The notes below the pieces were generated by a model that had not been told where the DNA came from, made no database searches, and saw only the letters and a program-made list of their open reading frames with translations. From an uncultured Collinsella sp. (GTDB lineage: Bacteria; Actinomycetota; Coriobacteriia; Coriobacteriales; Coriobacteriaceae), in NCBI GenBank assembly GCA_934654835.1, contig CAKUGY010000010.1:1-64000 (forward strand): a stretch of DNA of 64,000 bases, given 5' to 3'. The translations under genes and the position numbers were made by a program. Of this stretch, positions 40,457 to 49,692 are shown in pieces; within the stretch, counting starts at the first letter, position 1, and each line of letters opens with the position of its first letter.

Positions 40457-40930
40457 ATGCCGCGTCGTGCAGCAGCTAATCGTCGTGAGGTTCAGCCTGA
40501 CGCCGTTTACAACAACCGCCTGGTGACTCAGCTCATCAACAAGGTCCTTCTTGACGGCAAGAAGGCCACCGCTGAGCGCATCGTTTACACCGCTTTCGAG
40601 ATCGTTGCCGAGAAGTCCGAGGGTGGCGACGCTCTCGCTACCTTCAAGAAGGCTATGGACAACGTCAAGCCCACGCTCGAGGTTAAGCCCAAGCGTGTCG
40701 GTGGCGCTACCTATCAGGTCCCGATGGAGGTCAACTCCCGTCGTTCCACCGCTCTGGGCATCCGCTGGATCGTCAACTTCTCCCGCGCTCGCAAGGAGAA
40801 GACCATGGCCGAGCGTCTCGCTAACGAGATCCTCGACGCTTCCAACGGCCTGGGCGCTTCCGTCAAGAAGCGTGAGGACGTCTTCAAGATGGCCGAGGCC
40901 AACCGCGCGTTCTCTCACTATCGTTGGTAA
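40457..40930 (+). CDS. rpsG: 30S ribosomal protein S7
   Basis: 157 residues. S7 nucleates assembly of the 30S head and contacts E-site tRNA. Standard opening PRRAAANRREVQPDAVYNN and C-terminal NRAFSHYRW. AAGGAG precedes the ATG. It lies 73 nt after rpsL and 19 nt before fusA. Confidence 0.97.
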   Translation: MPRRAAANRREVQPDAVYNNRLVTQLINKVLLDGKKATAERIVYTAFEIVAEKSEGGDALATFKKAMDNVKPTLEVKPKRVGGATYQVPMEVNSRRSTALGIRWIVNFSRARKEKTMAERLANEILDASNGLGASVKKREDVFKMAEANRAFSHYRW

Positions 40931-40949
40931 GTTAAGGTAAGGAACTAAC

Positions 40950-43049
40950 ATGGCTAAGCCTAAGTACAAGCTTTCCGATACCCGTAACATCGGCATCATG
41001 GCCCACATCGATGCTGGTAAGACCACCACGACCGAGCGTATTCTTTACTACACCGGTAAGACCCACAAGATCGGTGAGGTCCATGAGGGCGCTGCCACCA
41101 TGGACTGGATGGTTCAGGAGCAGGAGCGCGGCGTAACCATTACCTCCGCTGCTACCACCTGCTTCTGGAACAAGGACGGTAAGGACTACCGCATCCAGAT
41201 CATCGACACCCCGGGCCACGTTGACTTCACCGCCGAGGTCGAGCGCTGCCTGCGCGTCCTCGATGGCGCTGTCGCCGTCTTCGACGCCGTTGCCGGCGTT
41301 CAGCCCCAGTCTGAGACCGTTTGGCGTCAGGCTTCCACCTTCAACGTCCCCCGCATCGCCTTCATCAACAAGTATGACCGCGTGGGCGCTGACTTCTTCA
41401 ACGCTATCGAGACCATGAAGGATCGTCTCGACGCTAACGCCGTGGCCGCTCAGGTCCCGATGGGCGCCGAGGATAACTTCTGGGGCGTCATCGACCTCGT
41501 TACCATGACCGCATGGGACTTCAAGGCCGATGAGAAGGGCATGACCTACCCTGAGCCGATGGACGAGATCCCGGCTGAGTTCGCCGACATCGTTGCCACC
41601 AAGCGCGAGGAGCTCCTTGACGCTGCTGCCAGCTTTGACGACGAGCTCATGGAGAAGATCCTCATGGAGGAGGACTTCACCGTCGAGGAGCTCAAGGCTG
41701 CCCTGCGCAAGGGCGTTCTGGCCAACGAGCTCAACCTCGTCTTCGTGGGCTCCGCCTACAAGAACAAGGGCGTCCAGGAGCTGCTCGACGCTGTCGTCGA
41801 CTACCTGCCCAGCCCGATTGACGTCGAGGCCGTCACCGGTACCGATCCGGACACCGGCGAGGAGATCGAGCGTCATCCTTCCTTCGACGAGCCCTTCTCC
41901 GGCCTGGTCTTCAAGATCATGACCGACCCGTTCGTCGGTAAGCTCACCTACGTCCGCGTTTACTCCGGCCGTGCCGAGTCCGGCTCCTACGTTGTCAACG
42001 CTTCCAACGGTCAGCGCGAGCGCCTCGGCCGCATCCTCGAGATGAACGCCGCCGAGCGTATCGACCGTGACGACGCTGCCGCCGGCGACATCGTCGCTTG
42101 CGTCGGCTTCAAGAACTCCACCACCGGTGACACCCTGTGCGCCGAGGGCAAGGAGATCGTCCTCGAGAAGATCGAGTTCGCTAAGCCCGTTATTGACGTT
42201 GCCATTGAGCCCAAGACCAAGGCCGAGCAGGACAAGATGTCCCTGGCTCTGACCAAGCTCGCCGAGGAGGACCCGACCTTCCAGGTGTCCACCAACCACG
42301 AGACCGGCCAGACCATCATCGCCGGCATGGGCGAGCTGCACCTCGAGATCATCGTTGACCGTCTGCTCCGCGAGTTCAAGGTTGACGCTAACGTCGGTAA
42401 GCCCCAGGTTGCCTACCGCGAGACCGCTGGTCACGACGTCGAGAAGGCTGAGGGCAAGTTCGTCCGTCAGTCCGGCGGTCGCGGTCAGTACGGCCACGCC
42501 GTCATCAAGCTCGAGAAGATGGAGGAGGGCTTCGGCTACGAGTTCGTCAACGCTATCGTCGGCGGCGTCGTGCCCAAGGAGTACATCCCGTCCATCGACA
42601 AGGGCATCCAGGAGGCCCTGAACACCGGTGTTATCGCCGGCTTCCCGGTCCTCGACGTTAAGGTCACCCTGTTCGACGGTTCTTACCACGAGGTCGACTC
42701 CTCCGAGGCCGCCTTCAAGATCGCCGGTTCCATGGCTATCAAGGACGCTCTCAAGAAGTCCGACCCGCAGCTGCTCGAGCCGATCATGGCTGTCGAGGTC
42801 GAGACCCCCGAGCAGTACATGGGCGACGTTATGGGCAACCTCTCCGGTCGCCGCGGCAAGATCGAGGGCATGGAGGATCGCAAGAACAGCAAGCTCATCC
42901 GTGCCAAGGTGCCGCTGGGCGAGATGTTCGGTTACGCTACCGACCTTCGCTCCCAGACCCAGGGCCGTGCATCCTACACGATGCAGTTCGACTCTTATGA
43001 GCCCGCGCCCAAGTCCATCGTGGACGAGGTCATGAGCAAGAACGCCTAA
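40950..43049 (+). CDS. fusA: Elongation factor G
   Basis: 699 residues. This GTPase drives translocation. G1 AHIDAGKTTTTERIL, G3 DTPGHVDFT and G4 NKYDR are present (the family usually has NKMDR). Domain IV contains the loop SGGRGQYGHAV. AAGGAA precedes the ATG. tuf, which usually follows fusA in this operon, is absent. Confidence 0.97.
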   Translation: MAKPKYKLSDTRNIGIMAHIDAGKTTTTERILYYTGKTHKIGEVHEGAATMDWMVQEQERGVTITSAATTCFWNKDGKDYRIQIIDTPGHVDFTAEVERCLRVLDGAVAVFDAVAGVQPQSETVWRQASTFNVPRIAFINKYDRVGADFFNAIETMKDRLDANAVAAQVPMGAEDNFWGVIDLVTMTAWDFKADEKGMTYPEPMDEIPAEFADIVATKREELLDAAASFDDELMEKILMEEDFTVEELKAALRKGVLANELNLVFVGSAYKNKGVQELLDAVVDYLPSPIDVEAVTGTDPDTGEEIERHPSFDEPFSGLVFKIMTDPFVGKLTYVRVYSGRAESGSYVVNASNGQRERLGRILEMNAAERIDRDDAAAGDIVACVGFKNSTTGDTLCAEGKEIVLEKIEFAKPVIDVAIEPKTKAEQDKMSLALTKLAEEDPTFQVSTNHETGQTIIAGMGELHLEIIVDRLLREFKVDANVGKPQVAYRETAGHDVEKAEGKFVRQSGGRGQYGHAVIKLEKMEEGFGYEFVNAIVGGVVPKEYIPSIDKGIQEALNTGVIAGFPVLDVKVTLFDGSYHEVDSSEAAFKIAGSMAIKDALKKSDPQLLEPIMAVEVETPEQYMGDVMGNLSGRRGKIEGMEDRKNSKLIRAKVPLGEMFGYATDLRSQTQGRASYTMQFDSYEPAPKSIVDEVMSKNA

Positions 43050-43109
43050 GTTCGAGCTCCCTGTTACGTAATCCGCGAGAACATCTCTCGCACTCTTTGG
43101 AGGTTTAAG

Positions 43110-43418
43110 TTGGCTACCCAGAAGATCCGCATTCGCCTCAAGGGCTATGATCACGAGGTCGTCGATCAGTCCGCGAAGCTCATCGTCGAGACCGCTCAGA
43201 AGACCGGCGCTCGCGTTTCCGGTCCTGTCCCCCTGCCCACCGAGCGCAACCTGTACACGGTTATCCGCTCGCCGCACGTGAACAAGGACTCCCGTGAGCA
43301 GTTCGAGATGCGCACCCACAAGCGCCTCATCGACATCCTTGACCCCACCTCGGGCACCGTTGATTCGCTCATGCGTCTCGACCTCCCCGCTGGCGTCGAC
43401 ATCGACATCAAGCTCTAG
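43110..43418 (+). CDS. rpsJ: 30S ribosomal protein S10
   Basis: 102 residues. S10 is in the 30S head and also acts as NusE in antitermination. KIRIRLKGYDHEVVDQSA, PLPTERNLYTVIRSPHVNKDSREQFE and DILDPTSGTVDSLMRLDLPAGVDIDIKL are typical. TTG start after TTGGAGG. A terminator follows, so rpsJ is separated from rplC, its usual neighbour. Confidence 0.97.
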   Translation: MATQKIRIRLKGYDHEVVDQSAKLIVETAQKTGARVSGPVPLPTERNLYTVIRSPHVNKDSREQFEMRTHKRLIDILDPTSGTVDSLMRLDLPAGVDIDIKL

Positions 43419-43441
43419 GCGATATCGCTCATAGCTTACAG

Positions 43442-43480
43442 AGCCCCGCTGCCATTACGGTAGCGGGGTTCTTTTGTTTT
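43442..43480 (+). terminator. Terminator after rpsJ
   Basis: AGCCCCGCTGCC and GGTAGCGGGGTT arms, with a 4-nt loop, are followed by CTTTTGTTTT. It ends the rpsL operon here rather than reading into rplC. Confidence 0.82.
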
Positions 43481-43534
43481 GAATGATGGGTTTGGACCGC
43501 CGGGTAAGGCTGCCGAGCGGGTGGCCGTGGCGCC

Positions 43535-44311
43535 CTATTCGCTCACGGGGCGCAGCGATGCCTCTTCGAAGTGGAAGGATCGCAAGCCGTCTTTCGTTTC
43601 GATACACGCGCGACCAAAGGTATCGACGGTTTTAAAGATGCCTTGCGCCAGCTCGTCTCCGGCAGGGGAGCGGGCGATAACGTGCTCCCCAATCCAATTG
43701 AGGTGGCCGACATATTCGTCGTGGACGGGCGCGAGCGGTCCGGCGTTTTCTTCCATGGCGTTGAGGCACCCTGCCCACGCGTCTACAGCGTTTACGACGG
43801 TGTGATAGACATCCTCGACTAGCGCATCGACGGCGGGAACGTTCTCGTTGAGATCCGAGAGACCGATTGCCGCCAGGCCGCCATCGGGCACCTCTTGGGG
43901 CGTGTAGTTTACGTTGACGCCAATGCCACAGACGGCGAAGGGCTTGCCCTCGTTGTCGCGCGCCGCCTCGACCAGAATGCCGCCGAGCTTGCGTCCTCGC
44001 GCGACTAGATCGTTGGGCCATTTGAGGCCAATCTCGTTAGCGAGACCTTGCTTTTCGAGCGCTTCGAGCACCGCTAGGCCGCTGACGGCAGCAAGACCAG
44101 AGTACTTTGCAGGATCAACGCATGGACGCAGGACAATCGAAAGCAATAGGTTGCCGGCGGTTGAATCCCACTTGTGGCCGCGTCGACCACGCCCCGCTGT
44201 TTGGGCTCGGGCGGCAAGTCCTGTGCTGTGGGGTGCACCCTGTTTTCCTGCTTCGAGCAGGTCATCGTTGGTCGATCCGGTTACGTCGACGATCGTTAAT
44301 TGGGCATCCAT
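43535..44311 (-). CDS. birA: Biotin--[acetyl-CoA-carboxylase] ligase
   Basis: 258 residues. It attaches biotin to AccB, encoded in the adjacent operon. The active-site loop AQTAGRGRRGHKWDS and the core LKWPNDLVARGRKLGGILVE are clear, as is GIGVNVN. It lacks the N-terminal helix-turn-helix of the E. coli repressor form, so it is probably a mono-functional ligase. The ATG at 44311 has GAGGAGG upstream; the longer frame adds 20 residues. Divergent from fabH. Confidence 0.92.
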   Translation of the reverse strand: MDAQLTIVDVTGSTNDDLLEAGKQGAPHSTGLAARAQTAGRGRRGHKWDSTAGNLLLSIVLRPCVDPAKYSGLAAVSGLAVLEALEKQGLANEIGLKWPNDLVARGRKLGGILVEAARDNEGKPFAVCGIGVNVNYTPQEVPDGGLAAIGLSDLNENVPAVDALVEDVYHTVVNAVDAWAGCLNAMEENAGPLAPVHDEYVGHLNWIGEHVIARSPAGDELAQGIFKTVDTFGRACIETKDGLRSFHFEEASLRPVSE

Positions 44312-44405
44312 AACGGCTGCTACCTCCTCAATGAATAAGTGAATAACGCACTGGTGTCGAAAGATAGACACAATGTGAAGCCTTTGTCACATTTGGACAA
44401 TTTAA

Positions 44406-44422
44406 TGTTAACACGTCAACAA
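44406..44422. promoter_or_regulatory. Putative operator 1 of the birA/fab intergenic region
   Basis: TGTTAACACGTCAACAA, an imperfect palindrome, recurs with one change (TGTAAAC) 48 nt downstream. The repeat in a divergent fatty-acid promoter region suggests a binding site for a lipid-synthesis regulator. Confidence 0.5.
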
Positions 44423-44453
44423 AGCGAAGAATGCGCTATCCTCTCTTGGTCGA

Positions 44454-44470
44454 TGTAAACACGTCAACAA
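44454..44470. promoter_or_regulatory. Putative operator 2 of the birA/fab intergenic region
   Basis: TGTAAACACGTCAACAA, second copy of the 17-nt site, 18 nt before the fabH start codon, close enough to block transcription or early elongation. A possible -10 (TATCCT) lies between the two copies. Confidence 0.5.
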
Positions 44471-44487
44471 CTCAAAGGAGGTTAGTG

Positions 44488-45447
44488 ATGGGTTTTACGA
44501 TACTGGGAACGGGCTCGGCACTTCCCGAGCGTAGCGTTTCCAATGACGAGCTGTCCGAGTTCCTCGACACCTCGGACGAGTGGATCTTTACCCGCACGGG
44601 TATTAAGAGCCGCCATGTCTGCACCAACGAGTCGCTCGACGACCTTGCCGTTGCAGCGAGCGAGCGAGCGCTCCAGACGTCCGGAATCGATGCGAGCCAG
44701 CTGGATCTTATCGTCTGCTCGACGACGACGGGCGATCATCTCGTTCCCGCCGAAGCGTGCGCCGTTGCCGAGCGCCTGGGCGCCGCATGTCCTGCCTTCG
44801 ACGTCTCGGCGGCCTGTGCCGGCTTTGTATTTGCGCTCGATGTCGCCGAGGGCTATATCGCCCGCGGTCGCGCCAGGCACGTACTTGTCGTTGCCGCCGA
44901 GCAGATGACGCGTGCGCTCGACTGGACCGACCGCGCGACGTGCGTGCTCTTTGGTGATGGCGCGGGCGCTGCGGTCATAGAGGCTGGGGGAGAGAATCCC
45001 CTTGCCGTTGAGCTTTCGACCGCACCCGATGTCGAGACGCTGTGTGTTCCGGGGCTAGCCGGCACCTCGCCGTTCAAGGCTTCCGCGGACCGCGAGAGCG
45101 TGCTTTCCATGAATGGCCGTCGTGTGTTCAAGTTTGGCGTCAATGCGATCTGCGACACGGTCAACAAGCTCGCGAGCGACGCAAGTATCGCGGTTGAGGA
45201 CATCGACCATTTTGTATTCCATCAGGCCAACGAACGAATTTTGAGCCAGGCGGTCAAGCGCTTAGGTGTGCCGGACGACCGTGTGGTCCGAACGTTGCGT
45301 GAAACCGGCAACATCTCGAGCGCCTGCATTCCGCTTGCACTCGACCGACTGGCAAATACCGGCGCGCTTCACGCGGGCGACATCATCGCCTTGGTTGGAT
45401 TTGGCGCAGGCTTGGATGCAGGTGGCTATCTACTTCGCTGGAAGTAG
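44488..45447 (+). CDS. fabH: Beta-ketoacyl-ACP synthase III
   Basis: 319 residues. It condenses acetyl-CoA-type primers with malonyl-ACP and starts fatty acid synthesis. Catalytic triad: Cys110 in VSAACAGFVFAL, His in FHQANERIL, Asn in ETGNISSA. The ATG follows AAAGGAGG by 6 nt; the longer frame includes the operator region. First gene of the fab/acc operon. Confidence 0.95.
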   Translation: MGFTILGTGSALPERSVSNDELSEFLDTSDEWIFTRTGIKSRHVCTNESLDDLAVAASERALQTSGIDASQLDLIVCSTTTGDHLVPAEACAVAERLGAACPAFDVSAACAGFVFALDVAEGYIARGRARHVLVVAAEQMTRALDWTDRATCVLFGDGAGAAVIEAGGENPLAVELSTAPDVETLCVPGLAGTSPFKASADRESVLSMNGRRVFKFGVNAICDTVNKLASDASIAVEDIDHFVFHQANERILSQAVKRLGVPDDRVVRTLRETGNISSACIPLALDRLANTGALHAGDIIALVGFGAGLDAGGYLLRWK

Positions 45448-45500
45448 TTGCACATAGGAAATAAAAACGCCCTAGTGGCAAACAACAAAGGAGAAACACC

Positions 45501-45737
45501 ATGGCAGACCAGAAGACCTTCGAGCGCGTTTGCGACGTCATCCGCGAGACCGCCGGCCTTGACGATGTCGAGATGAAGCCCGAGTCTACGCTCGAGGAGA
45601 TTGGCCTCGACAGCCTGGGTACCGTCGAGATCCTCGTTGCCGTCGAGGACGAGTTTGGCATTCAGCTCGATACCGAGGAGAACCCCAAGACGGTCGGCGA
45701 GTTCGTCGATACGGTCGAGGCGGCATTGGAGAAGTAG
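45501..45737 (+). CDS. acpP: Acyl carrier protein
   Basis: 78 residues. The phosphopantetheine attachment site is Ser38 in IGLDSLGTVEIL. Acidic four-helix protein that carries the growing acyl chain. AAAGGAG precedes the ATG. It lies 2 nt upstream of fabK. Confidence 0.95.
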   Translation: MADQKTFERVCDVIRETAGLDDVEMKPESTLEEIGLDSLGTVEILVAVEDEFGIQLDTEENPKTVGEFVDTVEAALEK

Positions 45738-45739
45738 TA

Positions 45740-46684
45740 ATGCTCAAGACTCCTCTCTGCGACCTGCTTGGCATCGAGAAGCCCGTGTTCCAGGGCGGCA
45801 TGGCCTGGATTGCCGATGCCTCGCTGGCATCTGCCGTGTCCGAGGCAGGCGGCTTAGGGATTATCGCGGCCATGAATGCCGATGCCAACTGGCTGCGCGA
45901 TCAGATTCACGAGCTGCGCGCCAAGACGGATAAGCCCTTTGGCGTCAACGTTATGCTCATGAGCCCGTTTGTTGACGAGGTCGCACAAGTGGTGATTGAT
46001 GAGCGGGTGCCCGTTGTGGTGACCGGCGCCGGCAATCCCACCAAGTACATGAAGGCGTGGAACGAGGCGGGCATCAAGGTCATCCCGGTCGTTGCCTCGG
46101 TGGCGCTGGCGCGTCTCGTGGCGCGTCGTGGAGCCACCGCCGTGGTTGCCGAGGGTACCGAATCAGGCGGTCATATTGGCGAGACCTCGACGATGGCGCT
46201 CGTTCCGCAGGTGGTCGATGCGGTCGATATCCCCGTTGTGGCGGCAGGCGGCATCGCCGATGGTCGCGGCGTGGCAGCCTCCTTTATGCTGGGCGCCGCC
46301 GGCGTCCAGGTGGGCACGCGCTTTTTGGTTGCAAACGAGTGCACCGTATCCGAGCAGTACAAAGAGCTGGTGCTCAAGGCGGGCGACACGTCGACGCGTG
46401 CGACCGGTCGCTCGACGGGACATCCGGTTCGTGCCCTCAAGAGCCCCTTCACCAACGCCTATGCCAAGAACGAGGCGGCAGGCGCAAGCCCCGAGGAGCT
46501 CGGTGCCATGGGTACGGGTGCGCTTCGTAAGGCCGCCAAGGACGGCAATTACGAAGAAGGTTCGTACTTGTGCGGACAGATTGCCGGTATGGTCAACGAG
46601 CGCCAAAGCGCGCGCGAGATTGTTGACGATCTGGTCGATGGCGCTGAGCGCGTCTTGAAGGGTGCGTCCGCATGGGTAGCGTAG
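45740..46684 (+). CDS. fabK: Enoyl-ACP reductase II (FMN-dependent)
   Basis: 314 residues. It performs the last reduction of the cycle with a TIM-barrel flavoenzyme rather than the short-chain FabI type. Evidence: KPVFQGGMAWIADASLASAV, AEGTESGGHIGE and VQVGTRFLVANE. The family is insensitive to triclosan; nitronate monooxygenase is a close relative, but the operon position decides for FabK. The stop overlaps fabD. Confidence 0.92.
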   Translation: MLKTPLCDLLGIEKPVFQGGMAWIADASLASAVSEAGGLGIIAAMNADANWLRDQIHELRAKTDKPFGVNVMLMSPFVDEVAQVVIDERVPVVVTGAGNPTKYMKAWNEAGIKVIPVVASVALARLVARRGATAVVAEGTESGGHIGETSTMALVPQVVDAVDIPVVAAGGIADGRGVAASFMLGAAGVQVGTRFLVANECTVSEQYKELVLKAGDTSTRATGRSTGHPVRALKSPFTNAYAKNEAAGASPEELGAMGTGALRKAAKDGNYEEGSYLCGQIAGMVNERQSAREIVDDLVDGAERVLKGASAWVA

Positions 46685-47598
46685 CGTTTCTGTTTGCCGG
46701 CCAGGGTGCCCAGCATCCGGCGATGGGCGTCGACCTGATCGAGGCATCGCCGGCGGCTGCCGAGGTGTTCGCGATCGCCGATGAGGTACGCCCGGGGACC
46801 AGTGAACAGTGCCGGAGTGCCTCGAAGGAGGAGCTCTCGCGGACCGAGAACACGCAGCCTTGCGTGTTCGTGCACGACCTGGCCGTCGCCGCCGCCCTGC
46901 GCGAGCGCGGCGTGGTGCCTGCCGCCTGTGCGGGATTCTCGCTGGGCGAGGTCGCGGCACTCACCTTTGCGGGGGCATTCGATACGCGAGCGGGTTTTGA
47001 GCTCGTGTGCGAGCGTGCAGCATTGATGGCCGCGGCGGCCGAGCGTCACCCCGGCGGCATGCGCGCCGTCATCAAGCTCGATGCGGCGCAGGTCGAGGGC
47101 CTGGCAAAACAGGCAGGCGAGGACTGCTGGCCGGTCAACTACAACAGCCCCCAGCAGACGGTTGTGGCTGGAGCGCCCGATGCGTTGCAGGCCCTCGACG
47201 TCCTGGTAAAAGAGGCTGGCGGTCGCGCCATGAAGGTCGCGGTGTCGGGTGCATTCCATAGCCCCTATATGGCCGAGGCGACCTGTGGCCTTGCTGCATA
47301 TATCGAGGCCGGTCACGCGCCGTCCCCGTTGCTCATTCCTGTTATGGCAAACATGACGGCAGCGCCCTATCCGGCCGACCCGCAGGCGGCATCGGAGGTG
47401 CTGGCCAACCAGGTGAGTCATGCCGTGCGCTGGGTCGACACGCTGCATGCCCTGCAGGATCAGGGCATCGACACGTTTATTGAGGTTGGCCCCGGCAAAA
47501 CGCTGTCCGGCCTGGTCAAGCGTACGCTGAGCGACGTTCGCGCGTATTCGTGCGAAACGGCCGAGCAAGTCGCAGCTATTGCCGACGAGCTCGCATAG
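46672..47598 (+). CDS. fabD: Malonyl-CoA:ACP transacylase
   Basis: 308 residues. It loads malonyl groups onto ACP. The opening VAFLFAGQGAQHPAMG and the nucleophile motif GFSLGE are present; the family usually has GHSLGE, so Phe replaces His next to the serine. The catalytic His is in GAFHSPYM. It overlaps fabK by 13 nt. Confidence 0.93.
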   Translation: MGSVAFLFAGQGAQHPAMGVDLIEASPAAAEVFAIADEVRPGTSEQCRSASKEELSRTENTQPCVFVHDLAVAAALRERGVVPAACAGFSLGEVAALTFAGAFDTRAGFELVCERAALMAAAAERHPGGMRAVIKLDAAQVEGLAKQAGEDCWPVNYNSPQQTVVAGAPDALQALDVLVKEAGGRAMKVAVSGAFHSPYMAEATCGLAAYIEAGHAPSPLLIPVMANMTAAPYPADPQAASEVLANQVSHAVRWVDTLHALQDQGIDTFIEVGPGKTLSGLVKRTLSDVRAYSCETAEQVAAIADELA

Positions 47599-47628
47599 TC
47601 CGCAGAGCTGTAACCCGAAAGGAATGAC

Positions 47629-48402
47629 ATGGGCAACTTGAACAACGGCGCGCTCGAGCGCAACGACTCGCGTCGCGTGGCGCTGGTCACGGGCGGCTCG
47701 CGTGGTATCGGCCGCTCTTGTGCGGTTGGCCTGGCGGAGGATGGCTACGATATCGCCGTCGTCTATGCCGGCAGCGTCGATGCGGCGCGCGAGACATGCG
47801 AAGCCTGTGAGGCGGCTGGCGTCACGGCGCGCGCATATCAATGTGACGTGGCCGACCCCGATGCCGTCAACGCGTGCGTGGAGACGGTCCTCAACGACTT
47901 TGGCTCAATCTGGGCGCTCGTCAACAACGCCGGCATCACCCGCGATGGCTTGCTCATGCGTATGGGCGATGACGCCTTCGACCGCGTGCTCGACGTCAAT
48001 CTGAAGGGCACGTTCAACACGACGCGCGCGCTCACCAAAACCTTTATGCGCCAGCGCGGCGGTTGCGTCGTCAACATGAGTTCGGTCGTGGGCCTGATGG
48101 GCAACGCCGGGCAGGCCAACTACGCTGCTTCTAAGGCGGGCGTGATAGGGCTTACCAAGGCGGTGGCGCGCGAGCTTGCGCCTCGCGGCGTGAGGGTTAA
48201 TGCGGTCGCCCCCGGGTTTGTCGAGACCGATATGACGGCAAAGCTCTCGGAGAAGGTGCGCGCGGCAACCGAGGAGCAGATTCCCCTTAAGCGCATGGCG
48301 CGCCCCGAGGAAGTGGCTGGCGTGGTGCGCTTTTTGGCGAGTGATGCGGCTGCCTACATTACGGGTGAGGTCGTACGCGTCGACGGCGGAATGGCGATGT
48401 AG
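47629..48402 (+). CDS. fabG: 3-oxoacyl-ACP reductase
   Basis: 257 residues. NADPH-dependent short-chain dehydrogenase. Cofactor loop TGGSRGIGRS (about 24-33), NNAG, catalytic Ser in NMSSVVG and YAASK (Tyr/Lys pair). It has about 12 more N-terminal residues than usual, but AAAGGAA supports this ATG. Confidence 0.94.
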   Translation: MGNLNNGALERNDSRRVALVTGGSRGIGRSCAVGLAEDGYDIAVVYAGSVDAARETCEACEAAGVTARAYQCDVADPDAVNACVETVLNDFGSIWALVNNAGITRDGLLMRMGDDAFDRVLDVNLKGTFNTTRALTKTFMRQRGGCVVNMSSVVGLMGNAGQANYAASKAGVIGLTKAVARELAPRGVRVNAVAPGFVETDMTAKLSEKVRAATEEQIPLKRMARPEEVAGVVRFLASDAAAYITGEVVRVDGGMAM

Positions 48403-48441
48403 AAACCAGGGCCGAAGAACGGCTTGGATGAGGAGACCATG

Positions 48442-49689
48442 ATGGAACAGAGAGTTGCAATCACCGGCATCGGTGCCGTGTCGCCGCTCGGCAACACCGC
48501 GCTTGCCACCTGGGCGGCCATGTGTGCCGGGACCTGTGGCATCGGCCCGATTACGCACTTCGATACGGATGCGTTTGCCGTCAAGGTGGCGGCCGAGGTC
48601 AAGGGCTTTGACGGCAACGACTACTTTGGCAAGCACGATGCCAAGCACCTGGACCCCTGCGTTCAGTTTGCACTGGCGGCGTCGGACGAGGCCATGCACG
48701 ATGCGGGCTTTGATGTCGAAGGCGCCATCGATCGCGAGCGCCTGGGCGTCTACGTGGGTTCAGGCGTGGGCGGCATGCAGACGCTCGTCGACAACGTCCA
48801 CACGATCGCCGATCGTGGGCCCCGCCGCGCATCGCCTTACATGATTGCGATGATGATCCCCAACATGGCTTCGGGCAATATCGCGATTCGCCATAAGGCA
48901 AAGGGACCGACCCTGCCCGTCGTGACTGCTTGCGCGACCTCGGCCCATGCGGTGGGCGAGGCGTTCCGCGCCATCAAACACGGCTATGCCGATGCGATTC
49001 TCGCCGGCGGTACCGAGGCCGCAATCATCCCCGATGCCGTTGCGGGCTTTACGTCCTGCCGTGCACTCACCACTAATCCTGACCCGTCGACGGCCTGTCG
49101 TCCGTTCGACGCGGACCGCGACGGTTTTGTGATGGGCGAGGGCGCCTGCGTGCTCGTGCTCGAGAGCATGGAACATGCGCAGGCGCGCGGTGCGCACATT
49201 TATGCCGAGGTCGTGGGCTACGGTAACACCGATGACGCCTACCACATCACGAGTCCCGATCCCGAGGCTGCCGGCATTGCCCGCGCGATATCGCTGGCGG
49301 TGGCCGAGGGCGACGTTAAGCCGTCCGAGGGCCTCTACATCAATGCCCACGGCACCTCGACCAAGCTCAATGATTCGTCCGAGACGGCGGGCATTAAGCG
49401 TGCGCTCGGCGAGGACGCGGCACGCGCCGCGCACGTCTCGTCAACCAAGTCGATGACCGGGCACATGATCGGTGCCACGGGTGCCATCGAGGTCATGGCC
49501 TGTGCCATGGCGCTCGAGCAGGGCGTGGTGCCCCCGACCATTAACTACCACACGCCCGATCCCGCCTGCGATCTTGATTACACGCCCAATCGCGCGGTTC
49601 GCGCCGACCTTACCTGGGCGCTTTCGACCAACCTGGGCTTTGGCGGGCACAACGCCGCCATCGCGCTGCGTAGATATACGAGGAGCTAG
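48442..49689 (+). CDS. fabF: Beta-ketoacyl-ACP synthase II
   Basis: 415 residues. Elongation condensing enzyme. Catalytic residues: Cys in VTACATSAHAVGEAF, His in NAHGTSTKLND and His in SMTGHMIGATG. I chose the second ATG of an ATG-ATG pair, 6 nt after GAGGAG; the longer frame adds six residues. Confidence 0.94.
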   Translation: MEQRVAITGIGAVSPLGNTALATWAAMCAGTCGIGPITHFDTDAFAVKVAAEVKGFDGNDYFGKHDAKHLDPCVQFALAASDEAMHDAGFDVEGAIDRERLGVYVGSGVGGMQTLVDNVHTIADRGPRRASPYMIAMMIPNMASGNIAIRHKAKGPTLPVVTACATSAHAVGEAFRAIKHGYADAILAGGTEAAIIPDAVAGFTSCRALTTNPDPSTACRPFDADRDGFVMGEGACVLVLESMEHAQARGAHIYAEVVGYGNTDDAYHITSPDPEAAGIARAISLAVAEGDVKPSEGLYINAHGTSTKLNDSSETAGIKRALGEDAARAAHVSSTKSMTGHMIGATGAIEVMACAMALEQGVVPPTINYHTPDPACDLDYTPNRAVRADLTWALSTNLGFGGHNAAIALRRYTRS

Positions 49690-49692
49690 AGC

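Noticed and set aside
40932..43319. A 795-codon minus-strand frame opposite fusA and rpsJ
   Set aside because: Same cause: antisense of canonical genes, low-complexity composition and no ribosome-binding site.
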